Below, piece after piece: positions 1 to 7,651 of a stretch of DNA of 64,000 nt. The DNA comes from Mesobaculum littorinae (GTDB taxonomy: Bacteria > Pseudomonadota > Alphaproteobacteria > Rhodobacterales > Rhodobacteraceae): the NCBI RefSeq assembly GCF_004011175.1, contig NZ_RQXX01000002.1:1-64000 (forward strand), read 5' to 3'. The translations under genes were made by a program, and so were the position numbers. How positions within the stretch are numbered: the first letter of the stretch is position 1; each line of letters opens with the position of its first letter. The notes under the pieces were generated by a model. That model was not told where the DNA came from and did not search any database. It saw only the letters and a program-made list of their open reading frames with translations.

Positions 1-313
1 ACTCAATGAGTCCAGAGCCTAGGGTGCCGCCTGTATGATGTGCTTCGAATGGGAATAGCTGATTATCGAAATGTCGCTCCATCCGCTCAGTTGACTTCCC
101 AGCCCGACCGGGGTTCGCAATTGCGACGAACGGCAGCTCTGGCTGGCCGCGCTGCAGCAAATAGGCCAGAGGTTGAAGGTCAGCAACGGGCCGGGAACGC
201 CATGTTGCCCTGCCATGGGGAGCGCTCACCGCTGCACCGCTCCATGACCGCTCCCAGGCCCAAATTCGACATTGCCCAAGGATTGGTGACAGACATCGGG
301 GCCCGTATCCAGC
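1..313. other. Left-edge stretch with no supported gene
   Basis: Short open frames exist on both strands, but none has a recognisable domain, a convincing ribosome binding site or plausible composition. I see no RNA gene or repeat in it. It lies downstream of the leftward AraC-type gene. Confidence 0.5.
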
Positions 314-1225
314 TTAACTGTTGTCCTTGTTCGCAAACGCGCCGGGCGACAGGCCCTCGTGCCGAACAAAGGCCAGTCCGAAGGCGCTGGCGGACCCGTA
401 ACCGACCATCACGGCGATTTCGGAAATGGTCAGCCCGCCCTGCCGCAGCAAGGTCTTGGCCAAGGCCATGCGCCATTCGATGGCGTATTGCAGTGGTGCG
501 CGGCCAACCTGCCTGCGGAACCGCTCGAAAAAGCCGGAGCGCGACATGCCCGCCGCCTTCGCCAGTTCTGAAACGGATAGTGGGCTGCCCGGCTCGGCGT
601 GGATGCGTTGCAAAGCCCCCGAGAGCTGCGGATCCGACAGGCCGCGCAGCAGCCCGGGCGGCAGGGTCGTCGCCTGATCAGAGCGCAGGGCTTCAATGAG
701 AAGGACCTCCAGCAATCGCTCGAGGATCATTCCTCGCCCCGGACGGTCGGCGCGGGTTTCCTCGTGGATCATGGGCACCAGGGCCGTCAGGCGGTTCTGA
801 TTGGCGACATGGATCATCTCCGGCAGCAGTGATGCGATAAGGCTCCTGGCTGGCGTTTCAAAGCGGCAATGCCCGACGAGGGCGCGCACATCGGCCGGGG
901 TTTCGGTTGGGCCAAGCCGGAATTGTCCGGGACCGGTTTCAAGCGGCAGGCGGGGCACGTGGGGCGGCGGAGGCACCTCGCTGGACATGGTAAATCCCTG
1001 CAGGTGGGGGATCAGCACGAAATCTCCAGCCCTCAGCGTGACCGGATCGCGCCCGGTGACGTGCAGCCGGCACCGCCCCTCGACCATCGCGCAGTAGAAG
1101 GGGCTGACCATGTCGTGGCGCTCCACCAGCCACTGGCCACCAGCTTCGACCATCTTGGAGACGGAGACCGCAGGCTTGAGCAGGGTGACGACACTGGAAA
1201 GAGGATCTACGTGGCTGTCGAGCAT
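314..1225 (-). CDS. AraC-family transcriptional regulator (cupin_6 type)
   Basis: This is a DNA-binding regulator of 303 residues. The N-terminal half (about residues 20-190) resembles the AraC-associated cupin, with segments such as LRAGDFVLIPH. The C-terminal ~100 residues carry the double helix-turn-helix, including ELAKAAGMSRSGFFERFRR and ISEIAVMVGYGSASAFGLAF. Length and domain order fit the AraC/cupin_6 family. It begins with ATG and is divergent from the SDR gene at 1323, across about 97 bp that must hold both promoters. Such regulators usually control the adjacent oxidoreductase, so regulation of the SDR-hydrolase pair is a reasonable inference. The ligand is unknown. Confidence 0.88.
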   Translation of the reverse strand: MLDSHVDPLSSVVTLLKPAVSVSKMVEAGGQWLVERHDMVSPFYCAMVEGRCRLHVTGRDPVTLRAGDFVLIPHLQGFTMSSEVPPPPHVPRLPLETGPGQFRLGPTETPADVRALVGHCRFETPARSLIASLLPEMIHVANQNRLTALVPMIHEETRADRPGRGMILERLLEVLLIEALRSDQATTLPPGLLRGLSDPQLSGALQRIHAEPGSPLSVSELAKAAGMSRSGFFERFRRQVGRAPLQYAIEWRMALAKTLLRQGGLTISEIAVMVGYGSASAFGLAFVRHEGLSPGAFANKDNS

Positions 1226-1322
1226 CTACTCGGACGATCTATAAAGAATTATGGACGTCTCTGTATATCGAGGGCGAACGCTGCCGTCTATCTCCCTGTC
1301 GAACAAGACAAGGAGACCTCGA

Positions 1323-2081
1323 ATGCCCCGTATCCTCATCACCGGTTGTTCCTCCGGTTTCGGTCAGGCCATCGCCGCTCAGTTCGTCGATCAGGGCTGG
1401 GAGGTCATTGCCACGATGCGCAGTCCCTCCGTCGAAGGGCTGCCCGAGTCCGAGCGCCTGCAGACGCTGGCCCTGGACGTCACCGACCCCGAAAGCATCG
1501 CGGCTGCGATTGCCGACGCGGGCCAGATAGATGTGCTGGTGAACAACGCCGGTGTCGGCATGCTCAATGTGCTCGAAGGCGCTGACATCGCCCGGGCCCG
1601 TGAGCTCTTCGAGACCAACGTGCTGGGCGCCATGGCCATGACCCGAGCCGTGATGCCCGCCATGCGCGCGCAACGCAGTGGCGTCGTCGTCAACGTCAGT
1701 TCCAGCGTGACGCTGCGCCCGTTGCCTGCGCTGTCGATCTACAGCGCCAGCAAGGCCGCGCTGAACGCCTTTACCGAAAGCTTCGCGCTTGAGGCCGCTG
1801 AATTCGGCATACGTGCCCGGCTGGTCCTGCCCGGCAGCGCGCCGTCGACATCCTTCGGACGCAATGCCGTGGCGCGGATGGGCATGGATGTGCCCGAGGC
1901 CTACGGCCCCTTCGTTCAGGCCTATTTTCAGAGCCTTCAGTCCGCGACCGAGAAGACCGAGGCGCAGGATGTCGCTCGGGCTGTCTGGCGCGCCGTCACG
2001 GACGAGACCGCGCCCATGAAGCTGCCTGCAGGCGCGGACGCAGAGACCTGGTTCCGCGAAGTCGGCCTTGCCACGGCGTGA
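1323..2081 (+). CDS. SDR-family oxidoreductase
   Basis: This is a classical short-chain dehydrogenase/reductase of 252 residues. It has the Rossmann glycine motif TGCSSGFG at residues 7-14, the NNAG motif near 74-77 and the catalytic Tyr140-x3-Lys144 within SIYSASK. The start is the ATG at 1323 because AGGAG at 1311-1315 is correctly spaced; the upstream in-frame codons lack a ribosome binding site. Dinucleotide cofactor use is expected from the family, but the substrate cannot be told. The alpha/beta hydrolase follows after about 40 bp, so the two probably form one transcript under the divergent AraC regulator. Confidence 0.88.
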   Translation: MPRILITGCSSGFGQAIAAQFVDQGWEVIATMRSPSVEGLPESERLQTLALDVTDPESIAAAIADAGQIDVLVNNAGVGMLNVLEGADIARARELFETNVLGAMAMTRAVMPAMRAQRSGVVVNVSSSVTLRPLPALSIYSASKAALNAFTESFALEAAEFGIRARLVLPGSAPSTSFGRNAVARMGMDVPEAYGPFVQAYFQSLQSATEKTEAQDVARAVWRAVTDETAPMKLPAGADAETWFREVGLATA

Positions 2082-2120
2082 CGCGTCCGATGCCGATATC
2101 CCTCTCGATCGGAAACACCC

Positions 2121-3059
2121 ATGAACCGACTGATCACTCTCTCCCGCGCCCTGCCGACACCAGAGCCAGAGATCACCGTAGCCTATACGCCGATCCTTCT
2201 GCCGATGCCCGGCCGTCAGCCGCTCGAGCTGCGCCTTACAGCACCTGCTACCGGGAGGGACCTGCCCATCGTGATCCTGTCGCATGGCTTCGGTCCCTCG
2301 AACTACATCCCTTCCAAGGACGGCTATGCCCCGCTTGCGCAGTTCTGGGCCGAACGGGGCTTGGCCGTCATCCAGCCGACCCACGCCAGCTCCCGGGTCG
2401 GCGGGCTCGACCCGGATTCGCCTGGCGGGCCCTTCTTCTGGCGCGAGAGGGTGGCGGAAATGCGCGCCATCCTCGACCAGTTGGCCGAGGTCGAGCGACA
2501 AGCACCCGCCGCGGCCGGGCGGCTGAACCACGACCGGATTGCGGTGGCCGGGCATTCCTTTGGCGGGTACACCTGCAGCCTGCTGCTTGGGGCCCGCCTG
2601 CAGGATGAGGAATTTTCCGATCCGCGGATCCGTGCCGGCATCCTGCTGGCCTCTCCTGGCCGTGGCGGTGCGGACCTGACTCCCGAAAATGCCGCGCGCT
2701 TTCCGTTCTTCGATGTGGATTTCAGCGGTATCAGCACCCCAACGCTCGTGGTTTGCGGTGCCGACGACGACCCGCATTTCACGCCCCGCGGCCCCGACTG
2801 GCACGCCGATCCGTTCCACGAGGCCCCCGGGGCCGAGGCTCTGCTGACGATCAACGGCGTCGGCCATGGCCTGGGCGGCATCGCAGGGTGGGACGCGCGC
2901 GAAACCGAAGCAGAAGACCCGGACGCGCTGGAGGCCACACGCCGGCTGACTTTGGCCTGGTTGAGGAGCACCTTTGCGATAGAGCCCGCCGCCTGGAAAC
3001 AAAGCAAGCTTGAACTCGAAGAGAGCGCGGCATCCATAGCGGAAATCACATCAAGATAG
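2121..3059 (+). CDS. Alpha/beta hydrolase (chlorophyllase/dienelactone-hydrolase-like)
   Basis: This serine hydrolase has 312 residues. The nucleophile elbow GHSFGG places Ser146 at the centre, an oxyanion-type motif SHGFGPSNY lies near residues 54-62, an acidic residue is available in CGADDDPHF (around 215-217), and the catalytic His is probably His249 in NGVGHG. No signal peptide is visible, so it is probably cytoplasmic. Its substrate is unknown. It follows the SDR gene closely and is probably cotranscribed with it. A copy of the 70-bp intergenic repeat begins 24 bp after its stop codon. Confidence 0.82.
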   Translation: MNRLITLSRALPTPEPEITVAYTPILLPMPGRQPLELRLTAPATGRDLPIVILSHGFGPSNYIPSKDGYAPLAQFWAERGLAVIQPTHASSRVGGLDPDSPGGPFFWRERVAEMRAILDQLAEVERQAPAAAGRLNHDRIAVAGHSFGGYTCSLLLGARLQDEEFSDPRIRAGILLASPGRGGADLTPENAARFPFFDVDFSGISTPTLVVCGADDDPHFTPRGPDWHADPFHEAPGAEALLTINGVGHGLGGIAGWDARETEAEDPDALEATRRLTLAWLRSTFAIEPAAWKQSKLELEESAASIAEITSR

Positions 3060-3082
3060 AGGGGACTGTCAGGGGCAGATTT

Positions 3083-3152
3083 GTCCCGCGCTGCGGTCAT
3101 TCAAACATTGAGAATGCTGCGCAACGGACGAATGACCGGTTCGGTGAAGTTG
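3083..3152. repeat. Intergenic repeat, copy A
   Basis: This 70-bp stretch after the hydrolase stop matches 4704-4772 almost end to end. Both copies start with GTC(C)CGCGCTGCGG and share an AATGCTGCGC...ACGAATG core followed by GAAG(T/C)TG. Over the last 41 bases I count about nine mismatches, so the copies are diverged rather than recent. Both lie directly downstream of a stop codon. Confidence 0.7.
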
Positions 3153-3278
3153 CATCGCGGCATGGCCGTACTCAGCTAAGGGCCGCTCTGGGCCTTGAGC
3201 GTGGTTCAATGCTACCCACCAGGGGTCCGGCCCGCCGCACTTCCGCACGTCGGCTTCGAACCGCGGGCGGGCGTCCGT

Positions 3279-3908
3279 TTATTTTCCGACGGTGGCCAGA
3301 TAAGCCCGGCACATGGCTTTCAGCTCTGACTTCAGACCTAAGATCTCTTCCGGTCCGAGCCCCCTTTCGAAGACATTGCGGACAGAACCGTAGATGACGG
3401 TTGTCAGAAGTACGTTCACCTCGCTTGCGTCCGGCGACGAAAAGTCAGAGGCCCGACAGAACATGTCCGTCGTCGCTTTGTCCACGCGCGTGGCGAAAGC
3501 ATGGAGCAGCGCGTCAGTCTCCAGTTCCGCGACAGAGCGATAGAGCGCTCGTGTCAACTCGGGACGCTCGGTCTTGGCGGCCCAGTAGGTGTCGATCAGC
3601 GCCTCGGCCGCCTCCGCAACCGGGCGCCCGTGCATTTGGGCGCAAGTGGCCTCCACGCGCTCGGCCAGTGTCGTCAGGAAGCGTTCGTTCAGGGCGTAGA
3701 CGAGCGACTGCTTGTTGGGAAAGTACTGGTACATCGTGCCTACCGAGACACCGGCCCGTTCAGCCACGCCGGTGCTCGTCAGTCCGACCATGCCCTGTGA
3801 CAGCAAAACCTGAATCGTCGCCTCGAAGATCGCATCAACGGTGACACGGGACCGCGGCTGAGACGGTGTTTTCCGGGGCTTCAGAGCCTTGGGCGGCTGC
3901 GCAGGCAT
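3279..3908 (-). CDS. TetR/AcrR-family transcriptional regulator
   Basis: This one-component repressor has 209 residues when started at the ATG at 3908; a TTG codon 12 bases further upstream is a weaker choice. The N-terminal helix-turn-helix is clear: a VDAIFEATIQVLLSQG helix, then GVAERAGVSVGTMYQYFPNK, the characteristic TetR recognition region. The remaining ~140 residues form the variable ligand-binding domain. It is divergent from an SDR gene only 64 bp away, and a short inverted repeat in that gap is a likely operator, so repression of the SDR and of itself is the simplest model. The inducer is unknown. Confidence 0.9.
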   Translation of the reverse strand: MPAQPPKALKPRKTPSQPRSRVTVDAIFEATIQVLLSQGMVGLTSTGVAERAGVSVGTMYQYFPNKQSLVYALNERFLTTLAERVEATCAQMHGRPVAEAAEALIDTYWAAKTERPELTRALYRSVAELETDALLHAFATRVDKATTDMFCRASDFSSPDASEVNVLLTTVIYGSVRNVFERGLGPEEILGLKSELKAMCRAYLATVGK

Positions 3909-3942
3909 ATGCGAATCCAAAATCTGAAAGATCCTTCATATA

Positions 3943-3958
3943 TTTGGTTAAATCCAAA
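3943..3958. promoter_or_regulatory. Candidate TetR operator
   Basis: The inverted repeat TTTGG-N6-CCAAA lies in the 64-bp gap between the TetR gene and the divergent SDR gene, just before the SDR ribosome binding site (AAGGAAGG). A further AATCCAAAA copy of one half-site lies close to the TetR start. Its position suits simultaneous repression of both genes; binding is inferred. Confidence 0.5.
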
Positions 3959-3972
3959 GGAAGGAAGAACTT

Positions 3973-4692
3973 ATGACACGGACGCGCATTGCCCTTGTGA
4001 CCGGTGGCAACAAGGGGATCGGTTTCGAAATCGCCCGGAAGCTCGCCGAGGCCGGCGTTCACGTCCTGGTCGGCAGCCGCGACAGGGCGCGAGGGGACGC
4101 CGCCGCAGCCGCGCTGACCGAGAAAGGGCTTAGTGCTGAATGCCTTCATCTCGACCTCGACTCCGCAGAGGCCATCGCGGCCGCAACGGCCACGATAGAG
4201 TCCCGCTTCGGCCGGCTGGACATCCTCGTCAACAACGCCGGCATCTTCGATTTCGGCGACGCGGCGCCCGGCAAGGCCTCGGTTGAGGCTGTGCGCCGCG
4301 TCATGGAGGTCAACTTCATCGGGACGCTGGCGGTGACGCAGGCCATGCTCCCACTGTTGCGAGCCGCGCCGGCGGCAACAATCGTGAACCTCTCGAGCTC
4401 GATGGGCTCGCTTGCGGAAAACGCGGACCCCGAGGCGCCCTTCTATTCTCAGCGCTTCGTCGGCTACAACGCGTCGAAGGCGGCGCTGAACATGCTGACG
4501 ATCCAGCTGCATGAGGAACTGCAGGCCGAAGGTATCAAGGTGAACTCGGTCAGCCCGGGCTTCGTCAAAACCGACCTCACGGGCTTCGGAAAGATGACGC
4601 CGGAAGAAGGTGCGCGGTTGCCAGCCGAATATGCGCTACGGGCCGAGGTCAGCGGCTGCTTCGTGGAGCCGGGTGGCACAACGCCTTGGTGA
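3973..4692 (+). CDS. SDR-family oxidoreductase (carbonyl-reductase-like)
   Basis: This is a short-chain dehydrogenase of 239 residues with TGGNKGIG at residues 10-17, VNNAG near 86-90 and a Tyr165-x3-Lys169 catalytic pair in GYNASK. TGGNKGIG and the short acidic insertion before the active-site tyrosine resemble NADPH-dependent carbonyl-reductase-like SDRs. AAGGAAGG about 8 bases before the ATG supports the start. It is divergent from and probably repressed by the TetR protein. Such TetR-SDR pairs are common and often respond to reactive carbonyl compounds, but no substrate can be assigned here. Copy B of the intergenic repeat starts 12 bp after the stop. Confidence 0.88.
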   Translation: MTRTRIALVTGGNKGIGFEIARKLAEAGVHVLVGSRDRARGDAAAAALTEKGLSAECLHLDLDSAEAIAAATATIESRFGRLDILVNNAGIFDFGDAAPGKASVEAVRRVMEVNFIGTLAVTQAMLPLLRAAPAATIVNLSSSMGSLAENADPEAPFYSQRFVGYNASKAALNMLTIQLHEELQAEGIKVNSVSPGFVKTDLTGFGKMTPEEGARLPAEYALRAEVSGCFVEPGGTTPW

Positions 4693-4703
4693 ATGCCCGC
4701 AAA

Positions 4704-4772
4704 GTCCGCGCTGCGGACATTGGCGACAGGACAATGCTGCGCGATGCACGAATGGCCGATTCAGGGAAGCTG
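4704..4772. repeat. Intergenic repeat, copy B
   Basis: This 69-bp segment aligns with copy A at 3083-3152, with one indel near the start and scattered substitutions. It sits just after the SDR stop codon, the same placement copy A has after the hydrolase. Function is unknown. It may be a mobile or structured intergenic element, or a trace of how these cassettes arrived. Confidence 0.7.
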
Positions 4773-4847
4773 GGCTGCAGCGATGACCAGTCTTACGGAT
4801 GACGGCAATGGGCCGGGAGCGACGGCCTAAGCCTGGGTTCCTCCCCC

Positions 4848-6203
4848 TCACGACGCCTGGCTGAACCGCGCGCCCTCGGGGACGTGGGCGTCGAACTGGC
4901 GGGCGATGAGGCGGGTCAGGGGGCGGCCCTCGGGGGGGATCTCCAGCACGTCGTCCGAGACCTCCACCATCTCGCCGAAGCGCTCGGCCAGGAGTGCGAG
5001 GTCGGGGCGCAGGGTATCGACCGCCCGCCCGTGATCCGCCCGCAGCGCGCCGAGGTCGAGCCGGAAGTCGCACATGATCATCTCGATCGCACGGGCGCGC
5101 AGAAGATCATCCGCCGTCATTACGTGGCCGCGGGCGCCGGCCAGCTGCCCGGCCTCGATCCGCTCGACATAGGCCGGGGTGGCGGCGGCGTTCTGCACAT
5201 AGCCCGTGGGCAGGCGCGAGATCGATGAGGCGCCGAGCCCGATCAGCGTCGCGCAGGTGTCGTCGACATAGCCCTGGAAATTGCGCCGCAGCCGCCCGGT
5301 GCGTGCCGCCACCGCCAGCCCGTCGCCGGGGCGCGCGAAGTGGTCGATGCCGATCGCCGCCATCCCCGCGGCGCGGAACCGGCGGGCGGCGCGCCCGGCC
5401 AGCTCGTACCGCTCAAGCTCCCGCGGCAGGGCGGATTCGTCGATCAGCTTCTGCCGCTTCGACATCCACGGCACGTGGGCATAGCCGAACAGCGCGATGC
5501 GGTCGGGGGCGAGGTCCAGCACCTTCGACACCGTATCTTCAAGCCGCGCGGCGTCCTGATGCGGAAGGCCATAGACGAGGTCGGCGTTCAGCGACCCGAT
5601 GCCGGCGGCGCGCAGGTCGTCCACGCAGGCGCGGGTGACGTCGAAGGGCTGCAGCCGCCCGATGGCCTGCTGCACGACGGGGTCGAAATCCTGGATGCCG
5701 ATGCTGGCGCGGTTCATCCCCTCGGCCGCGAGGGCGTCGATCTTGGCCCGGTCGACCATGGTCGGATCGATCTCGACCGAGAACTCCCAGTCCGGCGTCG
5801 GCGGGATCACCGCCTTTACCGCCCGGGCCAGCCGGTGGATCAGCGCGGGGGGCAGGATGGTGGGCGTGCCGCCGCCCCAGTGCATCCGCCCCATGCGCAG
5901 CCCCGCGGGCAGGGTCTGGGCAAGCGTCGCAAGCTCCTGCTCCAGCGTGCCGATATAGGCCTCGACCGGGGTCAGCGTCTTGGTGCCCTGAGTGCGGCAG
6001 GCGCAGAACCAGCACAGCCGCTCGCAAAAGGGGATGTGGATGTAGACCGACACGGGGTCGGCGGGGTCGAGCGCCGCCAGCGCCCGCGCCTGCGCCGCGG
6101 CGCCGACGTCGGCCGAGAATACCGGCGCCGTGGGATAGGAGGTATAGCGGGGCACCCGGGCGTCGAAGAGGCCGAGGGATCTGAGGCGGTCGATCTGTTC
6201 CAT
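4848..6203 (-). CDS. hemN: Oxygen-independent coproporphyrinogen III oxidase (HemN)
   Basis: This 451-residue radical-SAM enzyme converts coproporphyrinogen III to protoporphyrinogen IX without oxygen, in the cytoplasm. The cluster motif is CERLCWFCAC, with cysteines at 60, 64, 67 and 69, as in true HemN. The conserved RYTSYPTAP segment (residues 19-27) and the SIGIQDFDPVVQQAIGR segment are also present. It is the last gene of the leftward nor-nnrU run, 51 bp after nnrU. This makes sense because NorB and NorC need haem under low oxygen. It is probably controlled by the same NO/low-oxygen promoter as norC, although its own promoter cannot be excluded. Confidence 0.95.
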   Translation of the reverse strand: MEQIDRLRSLGLFDARVPRYTSYPTAPVFSADVGAAAQARALAALDPADPVSVYIHIPFCERLCWFCACRTQGTKTLTPVEAYIGTLEQELATLAQTLPAGLRMGRMHWGGGTPTILPPALIHRLARAVKAVIPPTPDWEFSVEIDPTMVDRAKIDALAAEGMNRASIGIQDFDPVVQQAIGRLQPFDVTRACVDDLRAAGIGSLNADLVYGLPHQDAARLEDTVSKVLDLAPDRIALFGYAHVPWMSKRQKLIDESALPRELERYELAGRAARRFRAAGMAAIGIDHFARPGDGLAVAARTGRLRRNFQGYVDDTCATLIGLGASSISRLPTGYVQNAAATPAYVERIEAGQLAGARGHVMTADDLLRARAIEMIMCDFRLDLGALRADHGRAVDTLRPDLALLAERFGEMVEVSDDVLEIPPEGRPLTRLIARQFDAHVPEGARFSQAS

Positions 6204-6254
6204 GGGGGCCGGTATGGCCCGGACGCGCGCGCCGCACTTTGCGCAGGATCAAGT

Positions 6255-6947
6255 TCAGAGCGGGAAGGGCGACACGCCGATCACGTATTCGTGCAGGTGC
6301 AGCAGGCATACCCAAGAAAGCAGTCCCAGTCCCACGCGGATCGCCAGCGCGCGGCCATTGACCCGCAGCCATGCGCGGCGCAGCAGCGGGGCGGGGGACA
6401 GGATCGCGGTCGCCGCGAAGAAGGCGGGCGCGCGGGGCCCGAGGGTGCGGCGGGCCTTCGTGTCGAAAGCCGGGATCGCCGACAGCGCCATGGCCAGGAA
6501 GCTGCCGAAGAGGATCGCAAGCGCCAGATCCCCGTTCGCCACCAGATGCGCCCCGGACCAGAGCGCCAGCGCCAGAAACAGCGGATGGCGGGACACGGCG
6601 GCAAAGCCGGGGTCGGCGGGGTCGACGTCCGCGCCGCGCCGGCCGCCCAGGGTGAAGGGGCTGCGCAGCCCGACGCCGCAGGCAAGCAGCACCAACGCCA
6701 GCGGCATGGCAAGGTTCGGCACCCAGCGGGTCCAGGGCAGGGCGGGCCACAGCCCGACATAGGGCGCCCGGATCGCGGCCGAGATCACCCAGATCAGCAG
6801 CGCCAGCGACAAGATCCCGTAGGCGCCGAAATAGGCCCGTCGCCCCAGCGCACCGATCAGCCGCTGCCGCAGCCCGCCCACGCGGGGCAGGAAGTGGCTG
6901 GCCACGAAAAGCCCCAGCGCCAGTGCATATTCGCTCCACCCGGTCAT
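6255..6947 (-). CDS. nnrU: NnrU-family membrane protein
   Basis: This 230-residue integral membrane protein has about six hydrophobic helices and matches the NnrU family, with segments such as ALGLFVASHFLPR and SRHPLFLALALWSGAHLVANGD near residue 120-140. NnrU proteins accompany nitrite and NO reductase genes and are needed for normal nitrogen-oxide metabolism in Rhodobacter; their biochemical role is unsettled. I start it at 6947 (MTGWSEYAL), where the ATG overlaps the stop of the upstream small gene in an ATGA arrangement. The longer frame upstream has no family support. Confidence 0.88.
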   Translation of the reverse strand: MTGWSEYALALGLFVASHFLPRVGGLRQRLIGALGRRAYFGAYGILSLALLIWVISAAIRAPYVGLWPALPWTRWVPNLAMPLALVLLACGVGLRSPFTLGGRRGADVDPADPGFAAVSRHPLFLALALWSGAHLVANGDLALAILFGSFLAMALSAIPAFDTKARRTLGPRAPAFFAATAILSPAPLLRRAWLRVNGRALAIRVGLGLLSWVCLLHLHEYVIGVSPFPL

Positions 6948-7174
6948 CTGCCCGTCGCCTCTTCGTCCGCCTTCCGCATCAGTCGCGCGATGTGGCAGGC
7001 AAAGGCGTAGGTCGCGGGCAGGCCAAGCGCCAGCCCCCCCAGCACCGCCCCTCCCGGTGTCAGCACGGGCCAGCCCAGCCACGACCCGATGAGCGAGGCG
7101 AAGAAGAGGTTCACCGCCATCGCGCCGGCCCCGAACGGGTAGAGCGCGGCCAGAAGCCTTGGCGCGGGTCTCAT
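6944..7174 (-). CDS. Small two-helix membrane protein of the nor operon (possible NnrT/NorF-like)
   Basis: This 76-residue protein starts at MRPAPRLLAALYPF and has two hydrophobic segments, around residues 17-36 and 41-60, followed by a charged tail. It overlaps its neighbours by four bases at both ends (ATGA), so it is translationally coupled between the upstream ORF and nnrU. In Rhodobacter relatives a small NnrT protein precedes NnrU, and Paracoccus has a small NorF; position and topology fit either, but I do not recognise the sequence firmly enough to name it. Confidence 0.65.
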   Translation of the reverse strand: MRPAPRLLAALYPFGAGAMAVNLFFASLIGSWLGWPVLTPGGAVLGGLALGLPATYAFACHIARLMRKADEEATGR

Positions 7175-7650
7175 CGCCGGCTGACCAGCCACTGCACCGC
7201 CGCCAGCGCGACGATCAGCGCGATCGAGGCGATCAGGAACCACAGCTCCGCCGCCTCGGTCTGGGGTTGGGGGATCGGCCGTTCGAATCCCGCGGCCCTC
7301 GCGGTGGCGGGCAGGACGAAGACGGCGCAGGTAAGCAGGCCCCGGAGGGGAACGCCCGGACGAAAGGGGGCTGGGGCCTCAGGCCGCTCGGTGTCCGGCG
7401 TGCCCGGAAGGCGGGCCGTCTGGACACAGTCGGTCGGGACAAAGCGGGTCGGGACACGGGACTTCGGCAGGCCCAATCCGAGCAGCGTCGGGAAGGGCCT
7501 CTTGAGGCCCGCCGAGATGGCCCGTGCGCCGCGCGCCGCGCGAGAGCGTCGCGGGGGTGCGACGGCGGTGGGCGACAGGGGGCCGCAACCGGAAAGCAGG
7601 GCGGGCACCAGGTCGGAGATCGGGGCGAAGGCGGGGCGGGTGCGTGTCAT
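7171..7650 (-). CDS. Small membrane-anchored protein of the nor operon, with an odd Arg/Pro-rich middle
   Basis: The 159-residue frame starts at an ATG with a good ribosome binding site (AGGAG, 7 bases away), directly after norD. The last ~55 residues look like a genuine small protein: a signal-like stretch ending ATARAAGF, then one transmembrane helix in LWFLIASIALIVALAAVQWL. Residues ~25-100 are Arg/Pro-rich low-complexity sequence unlike a membrane protein. They coincide with DNA holding short TCGGGACA repeats, as if inserted within the signal region. The C-terminal part might alternatively start internally. It overlaps the next gene by ATGA. The function is not known to me; position after norD recalls the small norEF-region proteins. 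Confidence 0.55.
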   Translation of the reverse strand: MTRTRPAFAPISDLVPALLSGCGPLSPTAVAPPRRSRAARGARAISAGLKRPFPTLLGLGLPKSRVPTRFVPTDCVQTARLPGTPDTERPEAPAPFRPGVPLRGLLTCAVFVLPATARAAGFERPIPQPQTEAAELWFLIASIALIVALAAVQWLVSRR

Positions 7651-7651
7651 G

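Noticed and set aside
1239-3002. A 587-codon open frame on the minus strand opposite the SDR and hydrolase genes
   Set aside because: It is a shadow of two well-supported genes in GC-rich DNA, with no domain and no plausible start.
5340-7010. A 556-codon plus-strand frame across hemN and nnrU
   Set aside because: It is antisense to hemN (CX3CX2CXC present) and nnrU, and its Gln/Arg/Gly-rich product resembles no protein.
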